Below, in pieces: positions 31,745-41,173 of a DNA stretch of 47,801 nucleotides. This DNA comes from Pirellulales bacterium (GTDB lineage Bacteria > Planctomycetota > Planctomycetia > Pirellulales > JACPPG01), in contig DASYDW010000087.1 of the NCBI GenBank assembly GCA_036499395.1, positions 1 through 47,801 on the forward strand. Reading direction: 5' to 3'. Position 1 is the first letter of the stretch. Each line of letters starts with the position of its first letter. Both the position numbers and the translations under genes were made by a program. The notes under the pieces are model-generated. The model saw only the letters and a list, made by a program, of their open reading frames with translations, was not told where the DNA came from and searched no databases.

Positions 31745-33040
31745 CTACGACCATTGCGGTACGTCGACGGTGCTCAGAATTGTCGGCGGCGCCAGCGGCA
31801 CCGGCACGATGAGCGCGGCCACGGCCAGACCGCCGACCACGGCTGCCAAGGTGTAGAACATTGGCGCGTACGAGCCGGTGAGTTCCTGGCATTCGGCCAT
31901 CAGCACCGGCCCCAGGGCCGACGCCAGAACCGTGGCGAATTGCGCCGCTCCTTGAATGCGGCCGAGCTGGGCTCGCCCGAACAAGTGGCCGAACGCGGCG
32001 AAGAAGACCACGGTGATCAGACCTCCGCTGAGCCCGATCGCGGCGGCGTACAGGCGGGCTCCGGTTGGTCCGTCGATCGTCGGAAACAGAACGAGCGCGC
32101 CGGCCAGTAGCACTAGCCCCACGCCGAGCAGTTTCACGACGCGCGTTCTGGATGCCAACGCCCCGCCGCCCAGGTTCGCGAGCAGGCCGATGCCGGTGAG
32201 GATCGCCATGATCTCGACGGCGAACTTTTGATCCAGCCCACGCTCGGCGAGCATCGACTCGTTGAACAGCGTGACGCCGGACCAGACAAGATTGAATGCG
32301 CTCGATCCCAGTACCACGACCCAAAATACAGGCGTGGCTAGTGTTTGTCGGAACGTGAAATCCACGGCGCCGGCGGCCCGTGCGGATGTGGCGACATCCG
32401 GCCGATCCGGCTCGATTCCGCACGACTCGGGCGTGCTGCGCGTGAACAGCCAGAAGACCGGCACCAGCGCCAGCAGGATAAACCCGATTCCCTGCCACGC
32501 AGCGCGCCAGCCGTATTGTTCGACGGCCGCGCCCATGCCCAGCACGCTGGCGATGAATCCAAAAGTCAGCAGCACGGCAAAGGCCCCCATAGCCAGCCCT
32601 AATCGGCGGCTGAACCATTTGCCGATCGCGGCCATGGCGACGAGTGACAGTGCGCTTTGGCCGAACCCGCGCACCAGGATCAACATCGCCAACAGCGAGA
32701 TCCAACTGGTCGACTCTCCCATTCCCAGCACCGACACGCCGAGCGCCGCGACCACCGTTGTGACCGTCACGCGAACGCCCCAACGATCGATCATCCAGCC
32801 CACCGGCAGGCAAAACGCCGCGCCGATCAGTGATGCGACGAGATTGATGTGCGCGAACGTGACGCGGTTGACCTGCAGAGCTTCGAGCAATGGCTCGGTG
32901 ACCAGGCCTAGGCCGTGCGTGCGCCCGGGGAGCGTCGCGGTCATGGCCACCGAGGCGACGATCACGTTGATCCAGCCGTAATAAAACGGCAATCGGCCGG
33001 GCCAGGATCGGCGAGTGGAAATCGTTGCGGTCGAACTCAT
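31745..33040 (-). CDS. Major facilitator superfamily transporter
   Basis: The 431-residue protein has twelve hydrophobic segments. It begins GRLPFYYGWINVIVASVAMTAT, the usual start of monocarboxylate/oxalate-formate-like MFS carriers, and has the loop 2-3 motif CLPVGWMIDRWGVRV with a central charged loop near residue 190-215. The start is fixed by an ATGA overlap with the stop of the upstream small membrane-protein gene (33037-33040), so the two are probably translated together. An organic acid substrate is likely by family, but nothing in the window names it. The composite repeat copy B follows its stop. Confidence 0.85.
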   Translation of the reverse strand: MSSTATISTRRSWPGRLPFYYGWINVIVASVAMTATLPGRTHGLGLVTEPLLEALQVNRVTFAHINLVASLIGAAFCLPVGWMIDRWGVRVTVTTVVAALGVSVLGMGESTSWISLLAMLILVRGFGQSALSLVAMAAIGKWFSRRLGLAMGAFAVLLTFGFIASVLGMGAAVEQYGWRAAWQGIGFILLALVPVFWLFTRSTPESCGIEPDRPDVATSARAAGAVDFTFRQTLATPVFWVVVLGSSAFNLVWSGVTLFNESMLAERGLDQKFAVEIMAILTGIGLLANLGGGALASRTRVVKLLGVGLVLLAGALVLFPTIDGPTGARLYAAAIGLSGGLITVVFFAAFGHLFGRAQLGRIQGAAQFATVLASALGPVLMAECQELTGSYAPMFYTLAAVVGGLAVAALIVPVPLAPPTILSTVDVPQWS

Positions 33041-33663
33041 GCGGCGCGCACCTTGGGCCGTCCGCGCACGGCAATCCAGACCGTGGCCAGCCCGGCGAAC
33101 ATCGCCAGTCCCACCCAGCGGATTAAACCCGACTCGTAGACGACCATGCCATTGAAAACAATGAACAACATAAACGCGTGCAATGTGCGATCGATCCACA
33201 CTGTGCGCGTGGCGTAACTTTCAGGCCGGGCCCACCACCACAGCATGTCGCCGGTCCACAGCCAGGTGAACAGATACGACACGTAGATCCCTTCGCCGAT
33301 GCCGCTCGCCTGGCGCGTATGCTCGAAGGCATGCTCGTGCGACCAGCCGTGGTAGTAATGAAACGCCACGGCGAGGTGAATCCAAAAACAAACGATGCTC
33401 CAGGTCCAGCACCAACGGGCAGCCTGGCCGAATGTCGTTACGGCGCGCCAATCGGCCGGCGCGAGGCGCATCATCAGGCATAACGCCGCGGCGTACCATA
33501 CAAGCGACAATCGCACGGTGTTGCGAGTCAGCATTTCTCCCGGATCGGCAAACAGCACGACGGTCGAGAGCCACATCGCGGCCAACAGCGTCACGCCCAC
33601 GGCAACAAAGACTGCCGCGAGCGGCACAGCCGCGCGGCGCGAATTGTCGATCGTGGTTGCCAT
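33037..33663 (-). CDS. Uncharacterised His-rich polytopic membrane protein coupled to an MFS gene
   Basis: The 208-residue protein has about six hydrophobic segments. Between the third and fourth lies a striking polar stretch with many His and aromatic residues (HYYHGWSHEHAFEHTRQASG, near 105-124), followed by the Trp-rich segment YLFTWLWTGDMLWWWARPES. These could bind a metal or haem, but I recognise no named family. The ATG at 33663 is used because the longer in-frame reading upstream looks non-coding. It is the first gene of a pair that overlaps the MFS gene by ATGA. It is divergent from the beta-propeller gene. Confidence 0.7.
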   Translation of the reverse strand: MATTIDNSRRAAVPLAAVFVAVGVTLLAAMWLSTVVLFADPGEMLTRNTVRLSLVWYAAALCLMMRLAPADWRAVTTFGQAARWCWTWSIVCFWIHLAVAFHYYHGWSHEHAFEHTRQASGIGEGIYVSYLFTWLWTGDMLWWWARPESYATRTVWIDRTLHAFMLFIVFNGMVVYESGLIRWVGLAMFAGLATVWIAVRGRPKVRAA

Positions 33664-33913
33664 GGTTGCTGTAAGGATTACATGGAAATCGCTCGGCCGG
33701 ATGCCCGCCGCGTACCGCGAGTTTTCCAAGTATACTCCCGCGATTCGGCGCTCGCTGAGCGAGTTGGTTCACGTTCGGCTGGCTCCGTGCGGCGCGGACA
33801 TTTTTTCGCCACGACTCTGCCGGGGCAACTTTCGCCTGCGAGGCGATCGGTGTACCCTCAGTGAAACTTCCCGCCCGAAACACGCCTCGGACAGCCCCCT
33901 GGGAAACACTCGC

Positions 33914-35011
33914 ATGCGCCACTCAAAACGTTCGTCCGTATCGCGTCGACAGTTTCTGGCCACGAGCGCTGTGGGGACCGCGGCGCTCGCCGGTTTACCG
34001 ACCGTATTGACGGCCAAAAAGACCGATTCGCCGCTGGTCGTGGGCGAAGGGGAATATCATTACGAGGTGCAGCACGACTGGCCGCAATTGCCTGAGAAGT
34101 TCACGTGGCAAATCACGCACAACGTGGCCGTCGACAAGGCCGGCAACCTGTACGTGATTCACGAAGGCAACGCCGACCAGAAGGATCATCCGTCGATCTT
34201 CGTGTTCGATCCCGACGGCAAGTACATCCGCTCGTTCGGGCAGCAGTTTCAAGGAGGTGGACACGGCATCGAGATTCGTGAAGAGGCCGGGCAGGAATTT
34301 CTCTACGTCTGCGCTTATCAAATGCTGAAGACGTTCGCCAAGCTCGACCTGAAAGGAGAAACCGTCTGGCAAAAATACGCGCCGATGGATTCAGGTGTGT
34401 ATGCCAAGGAGGAAGACAGCAAGCCGACCGGCCAATGGGGACGCGACCGATTCATGCCGACGAACTTCGCGTTCCTCGACGACGGCGGTTTCCTGCTGGC
34501 CGACGGCTATGGCGCCTTCTACGTTCATCGTTACGACAAAGAGGGGCAATGGCTCTCTTGCTTTGGCGGACCCGGCGAGGGGAAGGGCAAGTTCAACACG
34601 CCGCATGGGCTGTGGGCCGACCGTCGCGCGGGACGCGAACCATCGATCGTGGTCTGCGATCGCGCGAACAACACGCTGCAATACTTTTCGATGGATGGCA
34701 AATATCTCGAGACGCTCGCCGGCTATGGGCTGCCCGCCAATGCGGAGACGTGGAAAAACCTGCTCGTGATTCCCGAGCTGCACGCGCGAATCACGTTGCT
34801 GGATGAAAAGAACAATGTCGTGGCCCGCCTGGGAGACGACGTGGCGCGGATCACGGGCGAAGGGGGGATGAAGATCCGCGGCAATCGGGATGCGTGGCAG
34901 GCTGGCAAGTTCGTCCACCCGCACGATGCCTGCTTCGCCGCGGACGGTAGCATCTTCGTGGCCGAATGGGTCGCCACGGGGCGCGTGTCACGGTTGCGCC
35001 GCGTGTCGTGA
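33914..35011 (+). CDS. Tat-exported beta-propeller (NHL-repeat) protein
   Basis: The 365-residue protein starts with a twin-arginine signal (SVSRRQFLATSAVGTAALAG, about residues 8-27), so it is exported folded. The mature part has NHL/SMP-30-like propeller blades: VAVDKAGNLYVIHEGN, IFVFDPDGKYIRSFG, NFAFLDDGGFLLADGYGAFYVHRYDKEG, GKFNTPHGLWADRR, and HPHDACFAADGSIFVAEW. Such proteins are often called peptidylglycine-alpha-amidating-like or 6-bladed propellers in planctomycetes; the true role is unknown. The ATG at 33914 is chosen at the Tat signal; the longer upstream frame is not coding. No operon partner is clear. Confidence 0.85.
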   Translation: MRHSKRSSVSRRQFLATSAVGTAALAGLPTVLTAKKTDSPLVVGEGEYHYEVQHDWPQLPEKFTWQITHNVAVDKAGNLYVIHEGNADQKDHPSIFVFDPDGKYIRSFGQQFQGGGHGIEIREEAGQEFLYVCAYQMLKTFAKLDLKGETVWQKYAPMDSGVYAKEEDSKPTGQWGRDRFMPTNFAFLDDGGFLLADGYGAFYVHRYDKEGQWLSCFGGPGEGKGKFNTPHGLWADRRAGREPSIVVCDRANNTLQYFSMDGKYLETLAGYGLPANAETWKNLLVIPELHARITLLDEKNNVVARLGDDVARITGEGGMKIRGNRDAWQAGKFVHPHDACFAADGSIFVAEWVATGRVSRLRRVS

Positions 35012-35032
35012 TGAGCGGCAACGCAAAACATT

Positions 35033-35175
35033 GCCGCCGAGGTCACAGAGAGCACCGAGAGGAATTAGATATGCCAACGACGTAGCCTGCGTCTCAGCTT
35101 CACCAGCAATCGTCACGATTGATTTTGAATTCGTATGTTTTTCTCTTTCTCTGTGCCCTCTGTGCTCTCTGTGGC
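35033..35175. repeat. CACAGAG-type inverted repeat, second copy
   Basis: The left arm (35033-35062) and right arm (35148-35175) each consist of three 9-nt units of the kind RSCACMGAG in opposite orientation, separated by about 85 nt. The same unit forms the element at 1833-1983. The right arm ends 14 nt before the next start codon, so it lies in that gene's leader. Confidence 0.65.
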
Positions 35176-35189
35176 AAATCTGAATCTAA

Positions 35190-36302
35190 ATGATGAACAT
35201 AGAACCGCTCGATCTCAGTAAGCTCAAGGTTTATCCGCTCAGCGAGCGGCAGAATCTCACCAAGGCCGATGACATCCTGATCGATCCGGCCGCGACGCCG
35301 AAGCCAATCGCCACCGCGAACACGGCGCTCGTCGAGCAATGTGCCGAAAGGATCCGCAACGCCAAAGAACGTGACGCCTCGATCATGTTGATCTACGGGG
35401 CACACTTGTTGCGCAACGGCGCGGCGCAGATCCTTTCGCAGATGATGGAACGCGGCTGGCTGACGCATCTGGCCACCAACGGCGCCGGTACGATTCACGA
35501 TTGGGAATACGCCTGGTTCGGTGCCTCGACAGAAAGTGTCGAAATGAACGTTGCCTCGGGCACGTTCGGCACCTGGAACGAAACGGCGACGAATATCCAC
35601 CGCGCTATCATGGCCGGCGCGCTCGACGGGCTAGGCTACGGCCGTGCCCTGGGGCGGCTTATTCACGAAGACGGCGTCACGCTTCCTACGACCGACGCGT
35701 TGGTTGCGGCCATCGCCAGCGAACCGGCACATCCGCTGACCGCGGCCCGGGCCGATCTGCTGCGGGCCATGCACGAGCAAGGTTGGCCGGCCGGACGCAC
35801 GGAAATCAAGCACCGCTGGAAGAAGGCGTCGATCCTGGGCGAGGCCGCGCGGCACGGTGTCCCGCTGACCGTGCATCCGGGCATTGGCTACGACATTATT
35901 TCGAACCATCCGGTTTTCAGCGGCTCGGCCATCGGTCGTGGCGCCGAATTGGACTTCAAGCTCTTCGGCGGCTCGGTCGAGAAGCTCGACCACGGCGTCG
36001 TGCTGTCGGTGGGCTCGGCCATCATGGGGCCGCAAGTCTTCGAGAAGAGCGTCAGTTGCGTGAATAACATGCGGCTGCAGAACGGCCGCGAGATTCTGCA
36101 GAACCACTCGATCTACGTGGTCGACATTCAGGACGGCGGCAACTGGGATTGGACCGCCGGCGAGCCGCCGAAGACGAACCCTGCCTACTACCTGCGATTC
36201 TGCAAAAGCTATTCGCGCATGGGGGGGAGTATGCAATATCTGCAATGCGACAACGCGGCCTTCATTCACAATCTGTACGCGGCGCTGATGAAGGGACGAT
36301 AA
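35190..36302 (+). CDS. Conserved uncharacterised protein, possible deoxyhypusine-synthase-fold relative
   Basis: The 370-residue protein has no signal peptide and looks cytoplasmic. It holds well-defined Gly-rich segments: MLIYGAHLLRNGAAQIL, WLTHLATNGAGTIHDWEYAW, GTFGTWNETATNIHRAI, GLGYGRALG and HGVVLSVGSAIMGPQVFEK. The ATNGAGTIHD motif recalls nucleotide-binding loops of deoxyhypusine-synthase-like proteins. The catalytic lysine motif of true deoxyhypusine synthase is not visible, so I give this only as a weak lead. No good ribosome site is seen; ATG at 35190 or 35193 is possible. The next short gene begins 9 nt after its stop, so they are likely co-transcribed. Confidence 0.7.
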   Translation: MMNIEPLDLSKLKVYPLSERQNLTKADDILIDPAATPKPIATANTALVEQCAERIRNAKERDASIMLIYGAHLLRNGAAQILSQMMERGWLTHLATNGAGTIHDWEYAWFGASTESVEMNVASGTFGTWNETATNIHRAIMAGALDGLGYGRALGRLIHEDGVTLPTTDALVAAIASEPAHPLTAARADLLRAMHEQGWPAGRTEIKHRWKKASILGEAARHGVPLTVHPGIGYDIISNHPVFSGSAIGRGAELDFKLFGGSVEKLDHGVVLSVGSAIMGPQVFEKSVSCVNNMRLQNGREILQNHSIYVVDIQDGGNWDWTAGEPPKTNPAYYLRFCKSYSRMGGSMQYLQCDNAAFIHNLYAALMKGR

Positions 36303-36311
36303 ACGGCTGAT

Positions 36312-36788
36312 ATGGACCTGCGGGGCACGGACATGCGCCTCAAGATTAAGCAGCGCATTGCATTGCGAACGCCGTTTGTGTTTCTGCTGCCGGGTGAAAC
36401 GGTCGAGGTGTGGCGCCAAAGCGCGTTTTCCGGGCATTTGACCTGGAAATGGATCGATGGCTCGTTCGCAAGCATGCGGTTGCCACACTTGGATAACGAT
36501 AGCCTATACCACGGAGAATTTTGCGCCGGTCGCCTGGAAGTGACGTCCGGCGTATTGCACTCCCCTTTCATCGGCCCGCCGCGGGTCGATTGGCAATGCG
36601 GGGAAAAAATATTGTCCGTCGAAACGCATTGTTGCCGTGGCACGGTTGCGCTCGACGGACGTCGCGTGGCGGTGTGGCGAGTCCGATCCCAAGGAGCCGA
36701 ATGTGTTCTGCGCGACTCCCTGCCAAGCGACATCCGCAATATTGTCCTGGGTGTCATGGTGGGCCACATTTTTCAGGACGGGCGGTGA
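36312..36788 (+). CDS. Hypothetical protein
   Basis: The 158-residue reading frame has no signal peptide and no recognised domain. It looks rich in beta-strand segments (VFLLPGETVEVWRQSAFSGHLTWKWIDG; VALDGRRVAVWRVRSQGAECVL) and has five Cys. It begins 9 nt after the preceding gene and has no competing reading frame that looks better, which supports it as a real gene. An in-frame ATG at 36333 is an alternative start. No function is proposed. Confidence 0.55.
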   Translation: MDLRGTDMRLKIKQRIALRTPFVFLLPGETVEVWRQSAFSGHLTWKWIDGSFASMRLPHLDNDSLYHGEFCAGRLEVTSGVLHSPFIGPPRVDWQCGEKILSVETHCCRGTVALDGRRVAVWRVRSQGAECVLRDSLPSDIRNIVLGVMVGHIFQDGR

Positions 36789-36895
36789 TGGTGTCCGGGA
36801 GAACCGGGCGGTAAACAGCTCGAATTCCATACTGGTGCGAAAAACGGGCCGATTGAACGCCCGATTTCTACAGGGCATAATGCCTGCTTCTTAAG

Positions 36896-36924
36896 GGAAT
36901 CGATCCCGAGGGGGGATTGATTCC
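36896..36924. promoter_or_regulatory. Hairpin in front of the PQQ dehydrogenase gene
   Basis: The arms ggaatcgatccc and gggattgattcc pair over 12 positions with one G-T wobble around a 5-nt loop. The hairpin ends 45 nt before the start codon at 36970. It may end the upstream transcript or shape the leader; no T tract follows. Confidence 0.45.
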
Positions 36925-36969
36925 GGTGCGTCGTTTTCTGGATTCACTCTGACCAGGGCGGAGATTCGC

Positions 36970-38907
36970 ATGTCCTCAAGGTTTCTTCTGACAACCGCGC
37001 TGGCACTTTTGCTTTTCTCAATCTTGCCCGTTCGTGCCGCGGACAATGTGCCGACCGCGCGCGGCGCGACCGACGGCAGTTGGAAGTATTATGGCGGCGA
37101 CGCGGCCAGCACGAAATATTCCACTCTCGATCAGATCAACGCCGAGAACGTCGGCAAGTTGAAGCTCGCCTGGTCGTGGGATTCGCCGGACCTGCCGCTG
37201 CAAAAAGAAAATCGCGCGCTAGGCTCTTTCGCTTACGAAACCACGCCGCTGGCTGTCGGCAACACGCTCTATATCAGCACGTCGCTCGCGCAAGTCGCGG
37301 CCGTCGATGGTCGCACCGGCAAAACGATCTGGGTTTTCAATCCCGAAGTCTACAAGGCGGGCCGACCCACGAATCTGGGCTACGTACACCGCGGCGTCGC
37401 TTATTGGACCGATGGCAAGGAAGAACGCATTTTGCTGGCCGGGCACGACGCTTACCTGTACGCGATCGACGCCAAGACCGGCAAGAAGATCGAGAGCTTC
37501 GGCGAGGAAGGACGCGTCAACCTGGCGTCGGCAATTCCGCTGGCCGTTAACGCGCGTAACTACACGATGACCTCGCCGCCGGTGATCTGCCGCGACGTGG
37601 TGATCGTCGGCTCGAGCATTTCCGATGGTCCGCAGTACAAGGAGGCGCCGCGCGGCGACGTGCAAGCCTTCGACGTGCGCACTGGCAAGCCGGCCTGGCT
37701 CTTTCACGCCATCGCCCAGGAAGGGGAATTCGGCAACGACACCTGGGAAGATGATTCGTGGAAATACACCGGCAATGCCAATGTCTGGACGTTGATGACC
37801 ACGGACGACGAGCTAGGCTACGTTTATCTGCCCATGAGCACGCCGACCAACGATTGGTACGGCGGGCATCGCCTGGGAAATGGTCTGTTCGCCGAAGCGC
37901 TGGTCTGTTTGAACGCCAAGACGGGCGAGCGCATCTGGCATTATCAGACCGTGCATCACGGAGTGTGGGATTACGACCTGCCCGGCGCGCCGGTGTTGTG
38001 CGATATCAAGGTCGATGGTCAGCCGATCAAGGCCGTTGCGCAGATTACGAAGACCGGTTTCACGTTTGTGTTCGATCGCGCGACCGGCAAGCCGGTATGG
38101 CCGATCGAAGAGCGCCCGGTGCCGCCATCGACCGTGCCGGGCGAGAAACTGTCGCCGACGCAACCGTGGCCGACGAAGCCGGCGCCGTACGAGCGACAAG
38201 GTTCGACCGAGGAAAACCTGGTCGACTTCACGCCCGAGATTCTCAAAGAGGCCAAAGAGATTCTCAGCGAGTACGATCATGGTCCGCTGTTTACGCCGCC
38301 GACCGAGCGCGGCACGGTGAACCTGCCCGGCTGGGCCGGCGGAGCCAACTGGTGGGGTGCGGCGTTCGATCCGGACACCGGGCTGTTTTACATCCCGTCG
38401 ATCACGTCGCCGATCATTGTGAAGTTGAACGAGCCTGACGCGGCGCGATCGAACCTGCGTTACGTGCGCGGCGGCCCGGCGTTCGCCGGCGGGCTCGACG
38501 GGCCGAAGGGGATTCCGCTCTTCAAGCCTCCGTACGGTCGCATTACGGCCATCAATCTGAACACGGGCGAGCACGCGTGGATGATTCCGCACGGCGACGG
38601 TCCTCGCAAGAAGATCAGTGAGCTCGTCGGCCGCGACGTGGGACCGCTCGGCAGCGGCGGAGGCGGACCGCTACTGACCAAGACGTTGTTGTTCGTCGCT
38701 CAGGGTGCAGCCGGACGCGGTGGCCGCGCCGGCGGCGCCGAGCATAAGTTCCGCGCCTTCGACAAGCCGACGGGCAAGGTTGTCGCCGAGGTCGCGCTCC
38801 CCGGCTCCCCCAGCGGCACCCCCATGACGTACATGGCCGGCGGCAAGCAATACATCGCCCTGGCCACGAACGACGGGAAAGTCGTGGCCTTTGCCCTGCC
38901 GGAATAG
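36970..38907 (+). CDS. Secreted PQQ-dependent dehydrogenase, glucose-dehydrogenase-like
   Basis: The 645-residue protein has a signal peptide (hydrophobic residues 6-20, cleavage near VRAAD). The mature part is an eight-bladed quinoprotein propeller: [19 protein letters not shown] at the start, Trp-docking repeats such as [11 protein letters not shown], and [19 protein letters not shown], which matches membrane glucose/quinate dehydrogenases. It lacks their five N-terminal membrane helices and has no CxxCH, so it is a soluble periplasmic form. It should oxidise an alcohol or sugar and pass electrons through PQQ. The substrate is not known, and no PQQ synthesis genes are in the window. GGAG lies upstream of the ATG. 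Confidence 0.88.
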   Translation: MSSRFLLTTALALLLFSILPVRAADNVPTARGATDGSWKYYGGDAASTKYSTLDQINAENVGKLKLAWSWDSPDLPLQKENRALGSFAYETTPLAVGNTLYISTSLAQVAAVDGRTGKTIWVFNPEVYKAGRPTNLGYVHRGVAYWTDGKEERILLAGHDAYLYAIDAKTGKKIESFGEEGRVNLASAIPLAVNARNYTMTSPPVICRDVVIVGSSISDGPQYKEAPRGDVQAFDVRTGKPAWLFHAIAQEGEFGNDTWEDDSWKYTGNANVWTLMTTDDELGYVYLPMSTPTNDWYGGHRLGNGLFAEALVCLNAKTGERIWHYQTVHHGVWDYDLPGAPVLCDIKVDGQPIKAVAQITKTGFTFVFDRATGKPVWPIEERPVPPSTVPGEKLSPTQPWPTKPAPYERQGSTEENLVDFTPEILKEAKEILSEYDHGPLFTPPTERGTVNLPGWAGGANWWGAAFDPDTGLFYIPSITSPIIVKLNEPDAARSNLRYVRGGPAFAGGLDGPKGIPLFKPPYGRITAINLNTGEHAWMIPHGDGPRKKISELVGRDVGPLGSGGGGPLLTKTLLFVAQGAAGRGGRAGGAEHKFRAFDKPTGKVVAEVALPGSPSGTPMTYMAGGKQYIALATNDGKVVAFALPE

Positions 38908-38927
38908 CTCGGGCGTTGGTCGAAACA

Positions 38928-39230
38928 ATGCGAGATCCAGCCGCGAACGAACGACGATTTCGCATCACCAGGCATCAGGTCGCGCTCTCGGTATCGCTGG
39001 CCGTGGCGACATTGGCTTTGATCTGCGCTGTGCCGATCGCCATCGGTTGGGCCTATGATCGCGATCCCCGCTGGATGCCTGTCGGACTGGTGTTCTTTAG
39101 CGGAACGATCCTGGGCTATGGATTCTCTGCCGTGGGCGTGCTATCCGGTCAGGAAGTCCGGGCGGGACTATTGGGTGCATCTACAGGCATATCGCTAGCA
39201 GTAATCGCGCTTTTGTTGCTTGGCAGTTAA
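38928..39230 (+). CDS. Small three-helix membrane protein
   Basis: The 100-residue protein has three hydrophobic segments (about 19-42, 50-68 and 77-98) and a short charged N-terminus (MRDPAANERRFRITRHQ). No family is recognised. It follows the PQQ dehydrogenase by 20 nt and may be co-transcribed with it. ATG at 38928 is preferred over an in-frame TTG at 38916. A role as a membrane partner of the dehydrogenase is only a guess. Confidence 0.6.
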   Translation: MRDPAANERRFRITRHQVALSVSLAVATLALICAVPIAIGWAYDRDPRWMPVGLVFFSGTILGYGFSAVGVLSGQEVRAGLLGASTGISLAVIALLLLGS

Positions 39231-39379
39231 ATCCCGGCAATGCGACGGGCTTTGGGCCCGGATTTCTGGCAATGAAAAGCTGCCAGGGGTCGCTCTGGAA
39301 CGTCTCGCTGTCGGGCGTTAACCTTTAGTTGCCGTCGCATCGCGCCCGCCCCCAACCGAAAACGCCCAAGAGGCTTTCC

Positions 39380-39940
39380 ATGTTCTTGCGAACGATTGTT
39401 TGCTCGCTGATCACTTTGCTTGTTCTTTGCAGCGCGGCATCCGCGCAGTTGCCTGCCGATGCGGTGATGCTCGACAAGGTAAAGATTTCCGAAAAGCAGA
39501 AATCGGTGGATCTCTGCCCAGTCTATCTCGAGCCTTCGGATCCGGCACTGCCGACGTGGGAATACAAGGGGGTGAAGTATCGGGGCAGCAAGCCCGACGC
39601 GCAAGAGAAGTTTCAGGCCGACCCCGACAAGTTCGCCAAGGCGGCCGAGAAGCAGCGCTATATCAACAACTTCATGCAAGCCATGAGCATTGTCTGGTGC
39701 CCAGTGACCGACGAAATCAGCCCGGGCGGAATGACCCAGTGGAAGAAGCTGGGCTACACCTGGGAAAGCTGCTGTGCCTTTTGCGACGACAGTGTCAGCG
39801 ACGATGATTTCCCCGGCGCGGTGAAGAAGCTGAAGGCCCGGGCCGAAAAGTCGTACGAGCTGGTCGGCGCCAAATACACCGAAGGGGCCAAGAGTCCCGT
39901 CGAAGGGGCGATCAAGAAGCCGAGCGCGGAAAAGAAGTAA
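39380..39940 (+). CDS. Secreted protein with two degenerate YHS-like domains
   Basis: The 186-residue protein starts with a signal peptide (hydrophobic residues 5-20, then ASAQ). It then has two YHS-like segments. The first, CPVYLEPSDPALPTWEYKGVKYRGSKPDAQEKF, keeps CPV and the EKF end but has lost the usual second Cys pair. The second, WCPVTDEISPGGMTQWKKLGYTWESCCAFCDDS, keeps its Cys residues. YHS domains often bind metals. The Lys-rich tail (AIKKPSAEKK) is probably flexible. The ATG at 39380 is supported by AGAGG upstream. It stands alone; tandem hairpins follow its stop. Confidence 0.7.
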   Translation: MFLRTIVCSLITLLVLCSAASAQLPADAVMLDKVKISEKQKSVDLCPVYLEPSDPALPTWEYKGVKYRGSKPDAQEKFQADPDKFAKAAEKQRYINNFMQAMSIVWCPVTDEISPGGMTQWKKLGYTWESCCAFCDDSVSDDDFPGAVKKLKARAEKSYELVGAKYTEGAKSPVEGAIKKPSAEKK

Positions 39941-39959
39941 AGGCGCTGGTTCACTGTCG

Positions 39960-40017
39960 CTGGCCTCTGTGAGGCCGGCTGTATGGTCAACGCACTGGGG
40001 TCGCAGACCCCGGCTAC
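39960..40017 (-). repeat. Tandem pair of 23-nt REP-like hairpins
   Basis: On the minus strand two 23-nt units (40017-39995 and 39982-39960) lie 12 nt apart in direct order. Each folds into a perfect 6-bp stem with a 3-nt loop (ggggtc-tgc-gacccc; ggcctc-aca-gaggcc). Two stem pairs differ between units but stay paired. They lie between convergent genes and may act as a terminator. The first unit starts with GTAG, as REP elements often do. Confidence 0.75.
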
Positions 40018-40063
40018 AGAAGGTGCGCGGCGCCTACGCCTTGTCTTCGACGCCACGGGCAAC

Positions 40064-41077
40064 TCACGGCATCTCGACTGCTTCGCTGCCGGCGCATGTT
40101 GCTAGCGCTCGCCACACGTTCAGGTCGATGCCGCTGGCGATGAACCGCGCACTTCCATCGCAGGCCAACAGATTCACGCCCGAGGGATGATTGCTGCGTG
40201 CGGCCATGAATCCTTTTTGCTGGGCCAGGTTCATGCAGTCGTAGGTCGTCGAATTCGGCGCGTAGAAATGGTTGTACAGCGTGTTGCCGTAATTCCCCAG
40301 GATCCACTTTGCGCTGCGCGTGCTATACCAATCCCCGGTGGCGAGCGTGGCACACGTCGGTACGCTGACGTCGATACCGTTTCCGAGCTCCAACACGTAC
40401 AGGGTGGCGTCCGACGGCCCCAGCGTCGGCACGTTCAGCGTCTGGCCTGTCCCTAACATCCGCTCGCTAAAGGCGGCCGTGTGGGACGAGCCGTCGACTA
40501 GGTCGGCGAACCGCACGGCCGATGTCAGATAGAAGACGCCATCGGCGCTGATGATCGTGCCATTCCCCACCGTGCCGCTGCCGGTGTTGGCGACGTAATT
40601 CGTGCCGCCGAAGGTCGAGCCCGGCACCTGCCCGTCAGCCGGGTCGCTGGGGCATTTGAGCACACCTACGATTTGCGAGGCCGCCACGGCATTGTTCGCT
40701 CCGCTGTACGAAACTCCGGCGATCACGAGACTCGTCGGCGCCGACTTCAAATCAAGCTGCGCATAAAGTCCGTTCTGCTCGACGTACGGCAGGATATACG
40801 CCTGGGGCGAAAACACTTGTGGCGCCGGGCCGCCGCGTCCCGGCGGGAAATGCTGCTGGACGTCATAGCACTCTAATAGTGCCAGTCCCAACTGCTTCAG
40901 GTTGTTTGCGCACGATGCCCTGCGACTGGCTTCGCGCGCGGCCTGCACGGCCGGCAATAGCAGAGCGATCAAGAAGCCGATGATGGCGATGACGACCAGC
41001 AGCTCGACCAGCGTAAATCCACGACGCCGGCGATCAACAGCGCGATGCGGCAAGGAAATTTGGCTCGAAGAACTCAT
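40064..41077 (-). CDS. DUF1559 protein with type IV pilin-like N-terminus
   Basis: The 337-residue protein has a prepilin signal: a short basic leader (DRRRR) then [15 protein letters not shown] with cleavage expected before Phe and Glu at mature position 5. The helix runs on into [27 protein letters not shown]. The C-terminal DUF1559 part has HFPPGRGG, a PCDPADG-like segment (KCPSDPADG), and ends with [17 protein letters not shown]. This family is hugely expanded in planctomycetes, and its members are thought to form surface or secretion structures. It is 96 nt downstream of the VWA gene. ATG at 41077 is chosen at the start of the basic leader. Confidence 0.93.
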   Translation of the reverse strand: MSSSSQISLPHRAVDRRRRGFTLVELLVVIAIIGFLIALLLPAVQAAREASRRASCANNLKQLGLALLECYDVQQHFPPGRGGPAPQVFSPQAYILPYVEQNGLYAQLDLKSAPTSLVIAGVSYSGANNAVAASQIVGVLKCPSDPADGQVPGSTFGGTNYVANTGSGTVGNGTIISADGVFYLTSAVRFADLVDGSSHTAAFSERMLGTGQTLNVPTLGPSDATLYVLELGNGIDVSVPTCATLATGDWYSTRSAKWILGNYGNTLYNHFYAPNSTTYDCMNLAQQKGFMAARSNHPSGVNLLACDGSARFIASGIDLNVWRALATCAGSEAVEMP

Positions 41078-41173
41078 CGCGTCCGCCGACTTACCCCACT
41101 CGACCAACGAAGCGCCGCCGGTGCAATTGTAGTCCGCGGGGCGCAGCGGGAACAAACTTCGCGACGTGCGCGG

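Noticed and set aside
33395..33913. Upstream extension of the beta-propeller protein
   Set aside because: It runs antisense through the small membrane-protein gene; the Tat signal starts at 33914.
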